DNA from: a virus
Reading direction: 5' to 3' (one strand)
DNA length: 22,139 nt
Virus record (IMG/VR): IMGVR_UViG_3300046535_000517
Span: 1 to 22,139 of that record
Below the pieces are notes generated by a model. That model saw only the letters and a program-made list of their open reading frames with translations. It made no database searches and was not told where the DNA came from. This document shows, in pieces, positions 1-7,969 of the stretch (positions are counted from its first letter, which is position 1; each line of letters begins with the position of its first letter). A program made the position numbers and the translations under genes.

Positions 1-15
1 CCCTGGAGGCTGGAA

Positions 16-291
16 ATGAACGATGCCGACGACGAGACGCTGGTCCGCGAGGGCGCCGCCGAGCTCGCCGAGCTGCTCGAGCACCAAGGCCCTATTGAGT
101 TCGTGCTCCGTCCGCAGACCGCGTTTCAGCTCTGCGCGCTGCTGCAGTTGGCCCTGCGCCATCCCGGGACGACCGGCGACACGCGCCGCACGGCGATCAC
201 GGTCATCGAGCACGTGCGCGCGTACTTCACCGACGCGCCGGCCGTCCTCGAGATGATGCGCCGCGGCGATGATCCGGCTTACGACCGATGA
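16..291 (+). CDS. Small conserved phage-type protein, function unknown
   Basis: A 91-residue protein beginning MNDADDETL, with a GGAGG ribosome binding site at 5-9 at good spacing before the ATG. The middle (residues 33-55, RPQTAFQLCALLQLALRHPG) is a leucine-rich helix, and the end carries an acidic DDPAYDR. I recall similar short proteins (RP.TA.QL..LLQLALRHP) from other phage genomes, none with a known function. It is the only credible plus-strand gene: it converges on the structural operon with a 19-base gap, so it belongs to a different transcription unit that probably extends beyond the left edge. No terminator hairpin with a U-tract is visible in the gap. The normal amino-acid composition and the ribosome binding site argue against it being a shadow frame. 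Confidence 0.72.
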   Translation: MNDADDETLVREGAAELAELLEHQGPIEFVLRPQTAFQLCALLQLALRHPGTTGDTRRTAITVIEHVRAYFTDAPAVLEMMRRGDDPAYDR

Positions 292-310
292 CGCTCGACA
301 AGATCCTCGC

Positions 311-1441
311 CTAGAGCGGCATCCCGTCGGGCCGCCGCCCGCCGTTGCCGTAGCCGCGGGCGACGAGCAACCCCGGGGCATTCCCGCACTCGAACCCTTT
401 CAAATTGCCGATGTCCTCGTTGGCGGTGCGGTCGTCGCCGTCATCGTCGTTGTTAAACTGACACGTCGCGATCGTCTCCCACACGACGTAGTCGATCGGG
501 TGGCCGCGCCCGCTGTCGCCGAGCCCCCACAGCCCGCCCGGTGCGAGCCGGTCGAGGCCGTCGGTGACGCGCGCCGCCATCATCCCCGCCGTCCAGTACG
601 GATCGCACTGATAGCAGATGCCGTCCACCTTGCCGTAGTTCGCCTGCCAGAAGTCGGTCGGCGTCTCGTGGTTCTCCTGCCACGAAATGTAGTGCGGATA
701 GAAGTGCAGCATGATCAGGCAGCGCGTGCCGATGAGCGCGGCGTCGTGGTCGATCATCTGGCGGCAGACGGTCGGGCTCCAGTAGTTCATCTCCCACGCC
801 GGCGTCTCGATCTGCATCGCGCCTTCTGACAGCAGCCGCTCGATCAGCGCATCGGGCGTGCTGAGCTCGGGCGGCGCGCTGCGCTGCTTCGGGAGTGGCG
901 GCCGGCGGAAGCGGTCGCGCAGGCGATTGGGCGTCGGGTCGCGCGACACCGCCTTCCCCATCGCCGGGGTGTAGTACTTCGACCGCATCAAGTGATGCAC
1001 GAAGAGGCCCGCCTCGCGGCAGCGCAGCGCCATCCGCACATAGTCGTCTTCGCTCTGGCCGGCGGCGAATGAATCCTGCGGCGACAGCGAAATGTGCGTG
1101 TAGCCATACGACGTGTAGCGCGCGAGGATTTCCTGCTCCCAGCCCTGGCCGTAGCGATCGAGAAAGTAGGTCAGGACGCGCGACTGCGCCGGCCCCTCGG
1201 CGCCTCCCGGCACGCGCGGCAGTCCCGGCACCGTCAGCCCCCAGGCATCGCCGCGCCACCAGCGCACGTCCGCCGTCGCCGGCGGTTCCTCGCGGAGCTC
1301 GGTGTAGACCGGCAGCGGCGCGCCCGTCTCCGGGTCGGTCGTATCCGGATCAAACGGCGGCAGCGGCGGCCGCACGACGATCACGGGTGGCGGCGGCAGG
1401 GGCGCCGACAGTAGCGGCCAGCTCTGCGCGTAGCCGGTCAT
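311..1441 (-). CDS. TIM-barrel-like tail protein, possible glycosidase or receptor-binding protein
   Basis: A 376-residue protein whose ATG overlaps the preceding stop as ATGA. Residues 1-55 are a proline-rich leader. From residue 61 (WWRGDAWGL) the pattern fits an alpha/beta barrel: the helix-like FLDRYGQGWEQEILARY is followed by strands YTHISLSP (114-121), GLFVHHLM (145-152), LIMLHFYPHY (242-251) and GLWGLGD (303-309). The C-terminus is GNGGRRPDGMPL, a tail I associate with a family of uncharacterised phage proteins of this fold. Acidic residues at barrel-strand ends that could be catalytic are E217 (AWEMNYW), D309 and E322 (VWETIA); this assignment is inference. Residues 160-200 are a basic, proline-rich insertion. 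As the last gene of the structural operon it sits where receptor-binding or depolymerase proteins are often found. No tailspike beta-helix is seen anywhere in the window, which makes this the leading host-recognition candidate. Confidence 0.6.
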   Translation of the reverse strand: MTGYAQSWPLLSAPLPPPPVIVVRPPLPPFDPDTTDPETGAPLPVYTELREEPPATADVRWWRGDAWGLTVPGLPRVPGGAEGPAQSRVLTYFLDRYGQGWEQEILARYTSYGYTHISLSPQDSFAAGQSEDDYVRMALRCREAGLFVHHLMRSKYYTPAMGKAVSRDPTPNRLRDRFRRPPLPKQRSAPPELSTPDALIERLLSEGAMQIETPAWEMNYWSPTVCRQMIDHDAALIGTRCLIMLHFYPHYISWQENHETPTDFWQANYGKVDGICYQCDPYWTAGMMAARVTDGLDRLAPGGLWGLGDSGRGHPIDYVVWETIATCQFNNDDDGDDRTANEDIGNLKGFECGNAPGLLVARGYGNGGRRPDGMPL

Positions 1442-1740
1442 ACGTTCGGAATCTCGTCGCTGTAGGGCATCAGGAAGACGGGGCCGGCATCGCCGATGGG
1501 CGCGTAGACCAGCCGGTCCACCTTCAGCAGCGCGAGCTCGTACGGCCCTTGCGCGCCCGCCGGCCGCGTCTCGAGCGTGCCATCCGGCTGCACGGAGAGC
1601 ACCGTGGTCTGGCCGGCGGGATAGGTCACCGTGACCAGCGCCTCCGTAATGCGATTGAGTTGATGCGGGCCGATCGCGGTCACCGCGGCGGCGCCGGTCG
1701 TGAGGCTGGTGCGGCTCGCCGCCCTGTTCGAATCACTCAT
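1438..1740 (-). CDS. Small beta-rich virion-type protein, function unknown
   Basis: A 100-residue protein with a strong AAGGAG ribosome binding site immediately upstream, the best Shine-Dalgarno in this part of the operon, which suggests it is made in quantity. After a polar N-terminus, residues 20-100 alternate short strands (LVTVTYPAG, TTVLSVQPDG, YELALLKVDRLVYAP), so a small beta-barrel is likely. The stop overlaps the start of the downstream TIM-barrel-like gene as ATGA, so the two are translationally coupled and may act together, for example as adaptor or assembly partner. It lies 9 bases after the proline-rich ejection-type gene. I do not recognise the family. Confidence 0.7.
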   Translation of the reverse strand: MSDSNRAASRTSLTTGAAAVTAIGPHQLNRITEALVTVTYPAGQTTVLSVQPDGTLETRPAGAQGPYELALLKVDRLVYAPIGDAGPVFLMPYSDEIPNV

Positions 1741-1749
1741 AAGACTCCT

Positions 1750-3003
1750 TCAGTCGCGCTCCGACGCGGCCATCGCGTCGACACTCTTCTTGTAGGCGGC
1801 GTCGCTCCGATAGAGCGCGGCCCGCTGCGCCCGATTGCGCATGATGCGGGTGATCAGGTCTGGCGTCAGCTTCTTGATCGGCAGGTCGGGATTGAGCCCC
1901 AGGTCTTGCACGTCCGATTTCGTGAGGCCCGGTGTCGCGGACATCTCGCGGCGGCTGCGCGAGGGGGTGACATTCCCGGCCACGTCGACTTGCGCGGGCC
2001 GGGCTGCCGCGCCCTCGGCCGCCGGGGAGGCGACGGGGGCCTGCCGCAGTTTCACGAGCGCCGCGAGCACGTCGTCCGGCGTGTTCCCGGCCACGACGTG
2101 CGGCACCATCGCCTCGAGCTCCGCCTTCGTGAGGGGGATCTTCGCGCGGGCCGCTGCCATCACCAAGGCGCCTTGCGCGGCCTGCGGTGTGACGGGCGCC
2201 GGCGGTGCCGCGGGAGCCGGTGCAGGCTGAACGGGCGGCGGCGCGCTCTGAACGGGCGCAGGGGGCGCGGGCGGTGGCTCTGCGGGCGGTGCCGCGCCGG
2301 GTGTCCAGCTCGTGCCGGTCGCCGTCTGGGGACGAGCCGGTGGCGGCGCCGCCGGCGGCGGGGGCTCGACGACGCGATAGCTTGTCTGCATCGGCGGCGT
2401 GGGGCCCGGTGTCGCGCCGGTCGTCGTCGGAGGCGGCGGTTCAGGACCAGCCGGCGGGCGCACGACGCGATACGTCGCGTTGATCGGCGGCGTCTCGCCC
2501 GGGGTCCACGCGGTGCCCGTGCCAGGGACCGTGGCAGCCTCCGCGGCGGCCGGGGTGGCCGTCGTGGTCTTGGCGCCGCGGCCGGTATAGCCGGAGACGC
2601 CCATCGCGGCGACGGCGGCGAGCGGTCCGGGCACCCCCATCGCGGTCAACGCGCTTTTCGCCAGTTCATATTTCACGACGGGCGAGGCCTGCGCCACGGC
2701 CGCGCGGGCGCCCGCGACCACGCCCCCCGCGCTCGCCGCCCCCACGATCGCCCGCCCCGCCTGGCCGACGCCCAACGCCATCTCGGGAGACACGCCCACC
2801 CCGCCGACCGTGAGCATATTGCTATCGCGGCGCTGCTCGAGGTCGGGTTTGTTCACCGTATGTTGGAAGTCAAAAAACTGCTGCGCTTCCTCTGGTGTCA
2901 GCTTCGCCGACATCTTCAGGCCGGCGGCCCGGACCGCCGCATCGTTCGCGGTCAGCATCTGATACAACTGCCCGTAATCGTCAGCGGTCAAAGTCTCGGG
3001 CAT
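1750..3003 (-). CDS. Proline-rich putative ejection (internal virion) protein
   Basis: A 417-residue protein with three parts. Residues 1-60 are helical and charged. Residues 62-140 are Gly/Ala-rich and hydrophobic (GVGQAGRAIVGAASAGGVVAG), as in membrane-interacting internal virion proteins. Residues 160-275 form a long Pro/Ala linker containing two copies each of a TPG motif (GTAWTPGETPP at 163, GTSWTPGAAPP at 230) and a YRVV motif (ATYRVVRPP at 176, TSYRVVEPP at 207). The C-terminal 140 residues are helical again and basic. It is the fourth in a row of large low-complexity genes after the gp10-like gene, where P22 has its ejection proteins. The ejection role comes from position and composition only; there is no sequence match I can name. 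Confidence 0.55.
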   Translation of the reverse strand: MPETLTADDYGQLYQMLTANDAAVRAAGLKMSAKLTPEEAQQFFDFQHTVNKPDLEQRRDSNMLTVGGVGVSPEMALGVGQAGRAIVGAASAGGVVAGARAAVAQASPVVKYELAKSALTAMGVPGPLAAVAAMGVSGYTGRGAKTTTATPAAAEAATVPGTGTAWTPGETPPINATYRVVRPPAGPEPPPPTTTGATPGPTPPMQTSYRVVEPPPPAAPPPARPQTATGTSWTPGAAPPAEPPPAPPAPVQSAPPPVQPAPAPAAPPAPVTPQAAQGALVMAAARAKIPLTKAELEAMVPHVVAGNTPDDVLAALVKLRQAPVASPAAEGAAARPAQVDVAGNVTPSRSRREMSATPGLTKSDVQDLGLNPDLPIKKLTPDLITRIMRNRAQRAALYRSDAAYKKSVDAMAASERD

Positions 3004-3007
3004 GGGC

Positions 3008-4642
3008 TCACCTGTTCATCAGGCCTTGGAGGCCTGGCGATAACCCGGGCGCGGCTGGCGCCGCCGGAGTCCCGCCCGTGGGCGGCGCGGCGGGCGCGAC
3101 GGCGCGATTGCGCACGACAATCGAATTTTCCACGTTGTTGAGGAGCGTGGTGATGTTCGCCACTTTCTGGCGTGCGACGCCGAGCGTATCGGTCAGCTTC
3201 GGAATGTCATTCTCGATCGCCTGCGAAATTTCGGCTTGATTGATCCGTAAGCCCTTGGCGCCGGCCGTCGCGCGCAACGTGTTGATCGCCGCTGTGCGCC
3301 ACGATCCGAAGGCCGCTTTCTGGTCGTCCGTTTGAAAGACGTCGGCCAGCTTCTTCGAAATCCACGCCCCCGGTCGACCGGCCGCACTTTCCGGCACGAC
3401 CGATTCGATCTGCGACAGGATGTCGCGCTGATTGGCGCGGGCGTTGTCCACCTGGGAGAGCGCGTCGGCCTGCTCCTTGTTGACGATCGGGACGCCGGCG
3501 GCCCCGGCAGCCGCGACCGCCTTTTCATGCGCGCTGCCCGTGTAGGTCGAGCCGTCCAGATATTGCTTGCCGGTCACGGTCGTCTGAATATTCGGCGTGA
3601 TGTCAAGCGGCTTGGCGTCCTCGCGCAGCTTGTCGAGCCGCGCCTGCGCTTCGTTGACGCTCAGATTCTTCAACTGCAACGCGAGCGCCGCGGCAGCCGG
3701 ATCCTGCCTCGCGAGCGCGCTCGTCCGCATCGCCGTGCTGATGTTGTTGATCGCCTGCCGATCACCTTTCGTCACGGCCTCGAGGAGTTGTTCGTCAATC
3801 GGCCGGGGCGGGGGGGGCGGCTTCAGCAGGCTCATCGCCTTGACGGGATCACCGCCTGCCGCAGTCAAGGCGAGTTCGGTTTCTGTCGGGGCGCCCTTCG
3901 GCCCCGCGAGGATCGGCGCGGCGGTCGGCTTCTCAGGGTTCACGAGGACCGTGTCTTTTTCGAGCTTGACCGGCTTCATCTCAGCCGAGGTGCCCGCCCG
4001 CCAGCCGTTGACGATGGACTCGATCTGGGCCGGGTCGTCGGTCTGGAGATATTGATTCGCCTGGTCCGCTGGAATCAGCGCCCCACCAGGCCGTTTCGGA
4101 TTCGCATAGAAGGTGACGGCGGTATGGAACGATCCCGGATCGTAGCCGCCCGCCGCGAGTTTTTTGCCGGTCTGCCCGAAGCCTTCGAGATCGCGTTTTC
4201 GGTCGGCATCGGCACGGGCCTCGGCGTCGTCGATGCTCTTGTTGAGATGATCGGTCAGGTCCGCGATTTGCCCGAGTTGATGGCCATGTCCCGCCTCTTG
4301 CGCCCGTTGCATCAACGCCGCTTGATTGGGCCGTCCGCTATTCGGATCGATCACGGTCGGATCGTTCAGCAGCGAGCCGAGATAATCACGGTCCTGTTGC
4401 TGCCGTCGTGCCTCGTCGATCTTCAGGCCGCCCAGTTGGAGGTTCTGCTGGCCGACTTGCAGGTTCTGCTGCAGCTCCTGCCGCTTGAGTTGATCCTGCT
4501 CGAGCTGCCGCTGCTGCTGAATCGCCTGCCCTGGAATCGAGGACAGATTGCGGATCAGGTCCGCATAGATGTTGCCGCGTTGCAGCGTGCCGGCGGCGGC
4601 GGCGTTGCCCTTCGCGATGAGAATATCTGCGATCGAGGCCAT
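3008..4642 (-). CDS. Putative ejection (internal virion) protein, coiled-coil rich
   Basis: A 544-residue protein. The start chosen is MASIADIL, 4 bases after the upstream stop; a reading frame upstream of it only adds an Arg-rich extension inside the previous gene. Residues 38-95 are a Gln/Leu coiled coil (QQQRQLEQDQLKRQELQQN). The centre is mixed helical with a run of prolines (KPPPPPRP), and residues 400-505 form a second long helical region (DNARANQRDILSQIESVV, then QKVANITTLLNNVENSIV). The C-terminus is Pro/Ala-rich and ends GLQGLMNR. No enzyme motif such as a lytic transglycosylase is visible. Length, helicity and position match internal proteins that are ejected with DNA in P22-like phages, but family membership is not shown. 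Confidence 0.55.
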   Translation of the reverse strand: MASIADILIAKGNAAAAGTLQRGNIYADLIRNLSSIPGQAIQQQRQLEQDQLKRQELQQNLQVGQQNLQLGGLKIDEARRQQQDRDYLGSLLNDPTVIDPNSGRPNQAALMQRAQEAGHGHQLGQIADLTDHLNKSIDDAEARADADRKRDLEGFGQTGKKLAAGGYDPGSFHTAVTFYANPKRPGGALIPADQANQYLQTDDPAQIESIVNGWRAGTSAEMKPVKLEKDTVLVNPEKPTAAPILAGPKGAPTETELALTAAGGDPVKAMSLLKPPPPPRPIDEQLLEAVTKGDRQAINNISTAMRTSALARQDPAAAALALQLKNLSVNEAQARLDKLREDAKPLDITPNIQTTVTGKQYLDGSTYTGSAHEKAVAAAGAAGVPIVNKEQADALSQVDNARANQRDILSQIESVVPESAAGRPGAWISKKLADVFQTDDQKAAFGSWRTAAINTLRATAGAKGLRINQAEISQAIENDIPKLTDTLGVARQKVANITTLLNNVENSIVVRNRAVAPAAPPTGGTPAAPAAPGLSPGLQGLMNR

Positions 4643-4646
4643 GTCG

Positions 4647-6326
4647 TTACCCCGTATACCGCGTGCCGAGCGCCGCACTCAGGCCGCGATTCGCCACGGC
4701 ATTGTTTTGATTGAAGAAATCCTGTACGCCCGTGCGGTTAATGCCGTAGTTCGTCAGGTAATCGTTCAGCCCCTGCTGCTGGCCCTGCAAGTACTGCGCG
4801 TACTGATTCTGGTAGCTCGTCAGCGACGGATTCACTTGGTTGTTGAGATATTCGTTTTGGTTCTGCTGCCGCCCCAATAAGTCGAGGTTGGCCTGCCCCA
4901 GATAGTTGCCGTAGTTCGCCTGGTAGCCGGCCAACGCCTGGTTAAAGTTCTGCCCCTGCGCGCCGAGGGCATTGTTGAATTGATTCTGATATTCGCCGAC
5001 GTTCTGCTGCCGTGCCGAGAGCGCGCGGTTGTAGACGTTCTGGTATTCGTTGCTGGCGTAGTCCTGTGCGGCGCGTCCGAGCGCGAGCTGCGTGCCCCCG
5101 CTCAGCACCGAACCTTGCGCCGCCGCGCTGCGTTGCCGCGCCTGCTGATCGAGATCGAGCCGCGCCTGATAGCCAGGGTCGTTCTGCTCATCAATCTGCG
5201 ACGGCGCATAGAAGGAACCCCACGCGGGCGCGGCGGCACTGCCTGCGGCGCCGCTGCCCGCCGCCTGCGCGGTTCCTTGCGCTGGCTGATAGGGCGAGCC
5301 GTCTTCGTTGAATCCTTGTTTCGCCAGGCCGCCGCCCGCGGCTTGGGCATAGGCATTCGCCTGCTGTTGCTGTTGCTGTCGTTGCTGATTGGCCTGCCAG
5401 TTCTGGTAGGTCCCTTGTGGGATATTCGCCAGTGCCTGTTGTTGCTCTGGTGTCGCGTTGGGCGTGACGCTGCTCCCAGGCGGCAGCGTGACCGTCTCCG
5501 GTCCCTGCTCCCCTACGACCGCTTGGCCGCCGCTGAAATCCTGCACGCCGCGGGCGAAGTGCGGCAACTTGGCGGGGTCGTATGTATTGCCGGTTCTCAG
5601 CGCATCGCCCACCGTCGGCGCGACGAACGCGCCCGGTGACGTGAACTGGCCGCCGGTCCACGTCGGCGGCACATACGGCGTCTGGAGCACCGAGGGGAGC
5701 GGCGGCTGTTTCCAATCGCCGCCGGTCCACGGCTGCGACTGGTAGGGCGTGGTGGGCACGCCGTAGGCTTGCAGCGACCCTGGCGCCGCCCCACCGCTCG
5801 CGCCGGCGAGGCCCGCGCTCGATCCGCTGCCCGTGCTGCCGCTGTCCTGAAACTTCTGCACGGTCCCATTGCGAACCGCCAGCGCGCCATCGCCGCGGGC
5901 GATGCGGTCCTTCCAGTAGGCAATCGCGGAGGCATCGCCGGCGGCGACCTTCGGATCTTTGCTGATGACGTCGCGCCAGTAGGCCGGATCGTCGGTGGAC
6001 TGCGCCGTCTTCAGCGCATCGTCAATCCAGCCGAGGCCGCTGCTGGCGCCGCCGCCCGTGCCGCCCTGCTTGGCGGCGTAGGCCTGCGCTTCGCCGCTGC
6101 CCTTGATCTGCGCTTCGATGCCGGCGAGGTCCGTGGCGCCGTAGGTGCCGTTCTGCCACTTGATCGCATCATCTGGCAAGGCGTTGCGGCCGAGATATTT
6201 CTGGTAGAGCGCGTTGATGCTGTCAGACCACGCCGGATCCGTGGCTGGCGGCGGATTCTTGTCGAAAAAGTTATCGCCCGATGACGTGGGATTGCCCTGA
6301 TCGTCGGTGAGGGTAGGCGCGGCCAT
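4647..6326 (-). CDS. Putative DNA transfer/ejection protein with Gln/Asn-rich C-terminal half
   Basis: A 559-residue mosaic. Residues 35-85 (ALYQKYLGRNALPDDAIKW, then GSGEAQAY) resemble a DUF4214-like helical unit. Residues 256-290 (HFARGVQDFSGG, then VVGEQGPETVTLPPG) carry the GE.GPE motif well known near the C-termini of long-tail tape-measure proteins. Residues 310-325 are almost pure Gln. From residue 383 (DPGYQARLDLDQQARQRSAA) the sequence follows a pattern I associate with phage DNA-transfer proteins (.PGY..RLD.....ALQ.SAAARG..LSGG), then continues to the end as an Asn/Gln/Tyr-rich helical array. It starts with ATG, its stop is 4 bases from the next start, and it is the second of four consecutive ejection-type genes. 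A role in genome delivery is inferred. Confidence 0.62.
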   Translation of the reverse strand: MAAPTLTDDQGNPTSSGDNFFDKNPPPATDPAWSDSINALYQKYLGRNALPDDAIKWQNGTYGATDLAGIEAQIKGSGEAQAYAAKQGGTGGGASSGLGWIDDALKTAQSTDDPAYWRDVISKDPKVAAGDASAIAYWKDRIARGDGALAVRNGTVQKFQDSGSTGSGSSAGLAGASGGAAPGSLQAYGVPTTPYQSQPWTGGDWKQPPLPSVLQTPYVPPTWTGGQFTSPGAFVAPTVGDALRTGNTYDPAKLPHFARGVQDFSGGQAVVGEQGPETVTLPPGSSVTPNATPEQQQALANIPQGTYQNWQANQQRQQQQQQANAYAQAAGGGLAKQGFNEDGSPYQPAQGTAQAAGSGAAGSAAAPAWGSFYAPSQIDEQNDPGYQARLDLDQQARQRSAAAQGSVLSGGTQLALGRAAQDYASNEYQNVYNRALSARQQNVGEYQNQFNNALGAQGQNFNQALAGYQANYGNYLGQANLDLLGRQQNQNEYLNNQVNPSLTSYQNQYAQYLQGQQQGLNDYLTNYGINRTGVQDFFNQNNAVANRGLSAALGTRYTG

Positions 6327-7462
6327 TACTGTTGCCCCATCGTGGTGTAGCGGTTGCCGATGACGGTGGCGCCGAGATCTTTGTAATGCTGCACGTAGGC
6401 GGCCGGGACGTCCTGCTCGCTGCCATCAGGCCCGCGCATCCGCACGGTCGCCCCGCTGGTGGTCGGCGCCACGGTGGCCGGCGGCGCGCTCGCTGGCGCG
6501 CTTGGAGGAGGCCCCACCGAGGCCGCCGGACCGCTGCCTGGTGGCGGCGGCGGCGCGGACACGGTGGACGGGACGTTCGTCCCGCCCGAGGCGTTCGGCG
6601 TGCCCATGTATTGCGACAGGCGAGCATTCGCTTCGCCGCCCGTCGCCTCGTACGGGGCGAGGCGCCCGAGATAGTCGCCGTATTGGTTTCGGTTGTAGGT
6701 CTGCTCTTCCTTCGCGACCGCGAGCGCGGCATCGAACTGCTTCTGCTGCTGCGCGAGGGCAGCGTCGGACGCGCCGGCCTGCTTGTTGGCCGCATAGATG
6801 TTGCCGAAGACGTTCGCGAGGGCGGCGATACCGGGACCGCTGCCGAACGTCTTCGTCAGCCAGGACGTGATTCCGCCGCTCCCACCGCTGTTCGCCGCGA
6901 TGTCTGCGAGGGTATTTCCTGGCGCACCCACGTTCGCGATGGCATCGCCACTGGCGAGTAAGTCACTGGCGGTCGCGGCCGGCGCGGCTGCGGTCGGCAC
7001 GGTCGAGGCACCAGCCGCCGGCAGGCCCGCGAACGAAGACGCACCGCCGGCCCCGAGTTCAGGCACCGTCGTCGAGGCGCCCACGTCAGCGCCCGCGTTC
7101 GCCGCGCCACTCCCGCTCCCGAACGCGCCCGCCGCGCCAGCCGTCGCAATCCCGCCGACCACATACGGCGCAATCTGCACCACAAACGGCGTCCCGGTGT
7201 TCGTCGGCGCCCAGTTGTTCGTCGCATCCAGGCCGCTGTCGTTGATGCCTTTGTCCGACGCGATGGTATGCGCCATCACGGCGTTCCGGATTTGCGGCGG
7301 CCACGCGGCCGGCAGTTGCTGCGCCGCCGCGGCATACTTGCCCGTGAACACGCCCCGCATCGCATTCTGAATATCGGGATCGCTCCGCATGCGTTGCGAC
7401 GCCTGTTGCTGCTGCGTCTGCTGCGCGTGATCGACCGGTGTGTCGACGTCGTAGAACGCCAT
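6326..7462 (-). CDS. Putative ejection (internal virion) protein with hydrophobic Ala/Gly segment
   Basis: A 378-residue protein starting 3 bases after the stop of the fibre-like gene. The N-terminus is Gln-rich (QQTQQQQASQRM). Residues 92-130 are hydrophobic and small (FVVQIAPYVVGGIATAGAAG), followed by a long Ala/Gly/Thr low-complexity region, as expected for a protein that enters or crosses the host envelope during ejection. Residues 215-275 are a helical segment (AALANVFGNIYAANKQAG, then QQKQFDAALAVAKEEQ). After a proline-rich linker the C-terminal 40 residues form a compact unit (VRMRGPDGSEQDVPAAYVQH, then LGATVI). It corresponds in position to P22 gp7/gp20-type genes. The function is inferred from position and composition. 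Confidence 0.58.
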   Translation of the reverse strand: MAFYDVDTPVDHAQQTQQQQASQRMRSDPDIQNAMRGVFTGKYAAAAQQLPAAWPPQIRNAVMAHTIASDKGINDSGLDATNNWAPTNTGTPFVVQIAPYVVGGIATAGAAGAFGSGSGAANAGADVGASTTVPELGAGGASSFAGLPAAGASTVPTAAAPAATASDLLASGDAIANVGAPGNTLADIAANSGGSGGITSWLTKTFGSGPGIAALANVFGNIYAANKQAGASDAALAQQQKQFDAALAVAKEEQTYNRNQYGDYLGRLAPYEATGGEANARLSQYMGTPNASGGTNVPSTVSAPPPPPGSGPAASVGPPPSAPASAPPATVAPTTSGATVRMRGPDGSEQDVPAAYVQHYKDLGATVIGNRYTTMGQQ

Positions 7463-7465
7463 GGC

Positions 7466-7969
7466 TTATACCTGTGACAGATAGCTGAGCGTGACGACGA
7501 TCCCCGTGCTGTTGCCGATATCGGCCGTGGTCAGAAACGCCTGCGACGTCGCGCCGCCGGCCGGCGTGCCATAGAGAAACGCCGCGACCATGTCCGGCGT
7601 CAGCAGCACCGCCAACGATGACCAACTGGTGGCCAGATTGGAATACAGCGCCGTGCCCAGCCAATAGGGAATGCCGCTCGTATGCTTTTCCGACCGAAAC
7701 GGCAGCGGGCTGATGACGATATTCCCGCCGAGCGTGCCTTTCGCCGACAGGCCGATTTGCGCCGTCAGCGTGACCTGGCGGCCGACCTTGATATAGCGGC
7801 CCGCCTGGGCGGTGTAGGTTTGCCCCGACGTGCTAGAACTGCCGCCGAGGATCGGCGTCCATAATCCTTCGGCGTAGAGATTGGTAAAGTATTTCTGCCA
7901 CGGATCCGCCCGGACGAGGCCATCCTGCCCGACAATCGGCGTCACGAACGGCGGGACCGGCTTGCCCAT
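7466..7969 (-). CDS. Small fibre-like virion protein in tail-needle position
   Basis: A 167-residue protein whose ATG overlaps the gp10-like stop as TGATG; an in-frame extension further upstream lies inside that gene and is Arg-rich, so it was discarded. The first 30 residues (GKPVPPFVTPIVGQDGLVRA, then DPWQKYFTNLY) look like an attachment peptide of phage tail proteins. The rest is a beta-rich domain (TYTAQAGRYIKVGRQVTLTA, then IGLSAKGTLGGNIVISPLPF), a pattern seen in phage fibre or appendage tips. In P22 the gene after gp10 is the tail needle gp26, but this protein lacks the long heptad-repeat coiled coil of gp26. It could be a short replacement plug or an appendage; the sequence does not decide. 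Confidence 0.6.
   Translation of the reverse strand: MGKPVPPFVTPIVGQDGLVRADPWQKYFTNLYAEGLWTPILGGSSSTSGQTYTAQAGRYIKVGRQVTLTAQIGLSAKGTLGGNIVISPLPFRSEKHTSGIPYWLGTALYSNLATSWSSLAVLLTPDMVAAFLYGTPAGGATSQAFLTTADIGNSTGIVVTLSYLSQV

Noticed and set aside
895-3141. Long plus-strand open frame (748 codons) opposite the ejection-type and barrel-like genes
   Set aside because: Arg/Gly-rich shadow composition, no ribosome binding site noted, and it spans the ends of three coherent minus-strand genes.
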